NCBI GenBank assembly: GCA_003513765.1
Contig: DONT01000001.1
Coordinates: 418,546-482,545, forward strand
Source: Jeotgalicoccus sp.
GTDB lineage: Bacteria; Bacillota; Bacilli; Staphylococcales; Salinicoccaceae
Direction: 5' to 3'
Length of the DNA stretch: 64,000 nucleotides
This document shows positions 62,734-64,000 of the stretch, piece after piece; the stretch's first letter is position 1; each line of letters begins with the position of its first letter. Both the position numbers and the translations under genes were made by a program. Under the pieces are notes generated by a model. That model had not been told where the DNA came from, searched no databases, and was given only the letters and a program-made list of their open reading frames with translations.

Positions 62734-62800
62734 TTTTAATGTTTATTTACTTTTTATTAGTTTATATAAGTTATGTAAACAACAAACAGGAGATGAAATT

Positions 62801-63877
62801 ATGTCACAAGGTAAAAATCGCGCCTCATGGCGCATCGGCTTTGCGTATGCCGGCATTATCGTCGGCGCAGGATTCTCAACGGGACAGGAAGTATTGCAGT
62901 TTTTCACTAGTCACGGACTAATCAGTATTTTAGGAATTATACTCGCCGCACTGATTTTAATGTTCGTCGGCAGACAGGCAGCAAAACTCGGCTTCCGTTT
63001 AGATGCAGATTCTCATGAAACACCCCTCCGGGCTTTATTCGGAAAAAAACTCGGACTCGTTATCGACTACGTATTAATATTCTTTTTATACGGCATCGCA
63101 GTCGTTATGATTGCGGGGAGCGGTGCTACATTCAGTCAGGCATTCGGTATACATCCGCAGATTGGTGTACTCATTATGATATTAATTTCATTTGGTACAC
63201 TGCTGCTCGACTTCGATAAAATCGTCAATATCATCGGCGGCATCACCCCGCTGTTAATCGTCGCAGTAATTATTATTACCGTATATAACATATTAAATCC
63301 AGAAGTGCCTTACTCGGAAGTAAATAACTACGTAGACCCTTCACGTACACCGACTTCATTCTGGTGGTTCGATGCGATAACTTATGCCGGTCTCGCACTT
63401 GCAACAGCATTCAGCTTTTTATCAATTATGGGGTCCGAAGCATCCCGTCATGCAATCGCAAGACGCGGCGCAATATACGGCGGACTGATAATAATGCTGT
63501 TAATGATCCTTGTTAACGTCGGCGTACTGTCTATCATGCCGACAGCAAACGAAGTCTCGCTGCCGGCGATGACTATGGCAGAAAACATGGCGCCTTGGCT
63601 CGGCACAGTATACTCAATCATTATTATTCTGCTGATTTTTAACTCAGTGGTCGGACTAATGTATCCCTTCCTGACCCGCTTCACAGAACCATACTCAGGA
63701 AAATACAAAATCATGCTGGTCGTTTCGCTGATTGCCGCGTTTATCATTTCAAACGTCGGTTTCGTCGAACTCGTCAACATCGTCTACCCGATTCTCGGCT
63801 ATATCGGTTTGGCGATCTCCGCCGCACTGTTTATCCGCTGGATAATGAACAAGAATACGAAGAAAAAACTGCTTTAA
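62801..63877 (+). CDS. YkvI-family membrane transporter 2
   Basis: A 358-residue paralogue of the preceding gene, aligned over the whole length: YAGIIVGAGFSTGQEVLQFFTSHG, SGATFSQAFGIHPQIGVLI and TAFSFLSIMGSEASRHAIARRG. The two are a tandem duplication that has diverged at many positions. ATG 62801 has CAGGAGATG upstream. Confidence 0.85.
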   Translation: MSQGKNRASWRIGFAYAGIIVGAGFSTGQEVLQFFTSHGLISILGIILAALILMFVGRQAAKLGFRLDADSHETPLRALFGKKLGLVIDYVLIFFLYGIAVVMIAGSGATFSQAFGIHPQIGVLIMILISFGTLLLDFDKIVNIIGGITPLLIVAVIIITVYNILNPEVPYSEVNNYVDPSRTPTSFWWFDAITYAGLALATAFSFLSIMGSEASRHAIARRGAIYGGLIIMLLMILVNVGVLSIMPTANEVSLPAMTMAENMAPWLGTVYSIIIILLIFNSVVGLMYPFLTRFTEPYSGKYKIMLVVSLIAAFIISNVGFVELVNIVYPILGYIGLAISAALFIRWIMNKNTKKKLL

Positions 63878-63883
63878 ATGCGA

Positions 63884-63920
63884 TAAACCCCGTCCACCTG
63901 AGTGTGGATGGGGTTCTTTG
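63884..63920 (+). terminator. Terminator after the second ykvI gene
   Basis: AACCCCGTCCAC and GTGGATGGGGTT form a 12-pair stem (one G-U) followed by CTTTG. The last 80 bases of the window hold no feature I can support. Confidence 0.85.
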
Positions 63921-64000
63921 TTATGTTTGGGGCTGTTGTTTGGGTGTGTGAGAAGAAATTTGCTTCGTAGGACTACTATGTCAAAAGCACATGGTAATCC

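Overview
The window comes from a low-to-moderate G+C Firmicute of the staphylococcal lineage. The gene order relA-apt-recJ-secDF-yajC-tgt-queA-ruvB-ruvA ... obg-rpmA-prp-rplU-mreD-mreC is the staphylococcal/bacillar one. Bacillales-specific small genes (yneF, ynzC, ccdC/yneJ, yneK, yvrJ) and an L27 carrying the N-terminal extension that Prp removes support this. A halotolerant relative such as Jeotgalicoccus or Salinicoccus is my inference; the sequence does not prove genus. Most genes lie on the minus strand. No rRNA, tRNA, CRISPR array, prophage or insertion sequence was found.

Layout. 1-15.6 kb: stringent response (relA, cut by the window start), purine salvage (apt), recombination and repair (recJ, ruvAB), secretion (secDF, yajC), queuosine synthesis (tgt, queA), the obg/L27/Prp/L21 ribosome cluster and mreCD. 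15.6-19.5 kb: a SAM-riboswitch operon with a methionine-type ABC importer (metNIQ) and an aminotransferase. 19.5-25.2 kb: a SprT-like protein, a candidate small RNA, an RlmA-type methyltransferase, a DUF3592 protein, ChrA, a nitronate monooxygenase-like enzyme and an aldo/keto reductase. 25.2-29.3 kb: cggR-gap without the rest of the glycolytic operon, then radC and comC. 29.5-35.5 kb: accessory genes: an acidic lipoprotein, an M20 amidohydrolase with a two-gene membrane system whose first gene is frameshifted at a slippery heptamer, a DJ-1/PfpI protein, a tiny lipoprotein-like gene and a Sco protein. 35.5-45.9 kb: sbcCD, the DUF1659-DUF2922-yvrJ trio, yneK, ccdC, ccdA and a heterodimeric ABC exporter. 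46-51.4 kb: an AbgT transporter and two paralogous peptide-binding lipoproteins. 51.4-55.2 kb: yneF, tkt, ynzC and the divergent SOS pair sosA-like/lexA with three LexA boxes. 55.6-64 kb: a CAP-domain protein, panB/panC and divergent panE, a DedA protein, SelO and two tandem YkvI transporters.

The most unusual signal is a set of intergenic tandem arrays that all have a period of exactly 41 bp but different sequences. They lie at 8.67-9.08 kb (ten units), 45.99-46.06 kb, 55.22-55.40 kb and 55.44-55.60 kb. The last three share the plan [C/G]ATGA-N7-TCAT[C/G], a short dyad once per 41 bp, or about four helical turns. They look like members of one repeat system. Other observations worth checking are the A_AAA_AAG frameshift in the DUF5058-like gene, a promoter-to-terminator unit of about 150 nt with no ORF at 20.0-20.2 kb, two lipoprotein genes without a normal start codon next to their best Shine-Dalgarno, a MetQ-like protein with no lipobox cysteine, and a perfect 10-bp inverted repeat over the abgT promoter.
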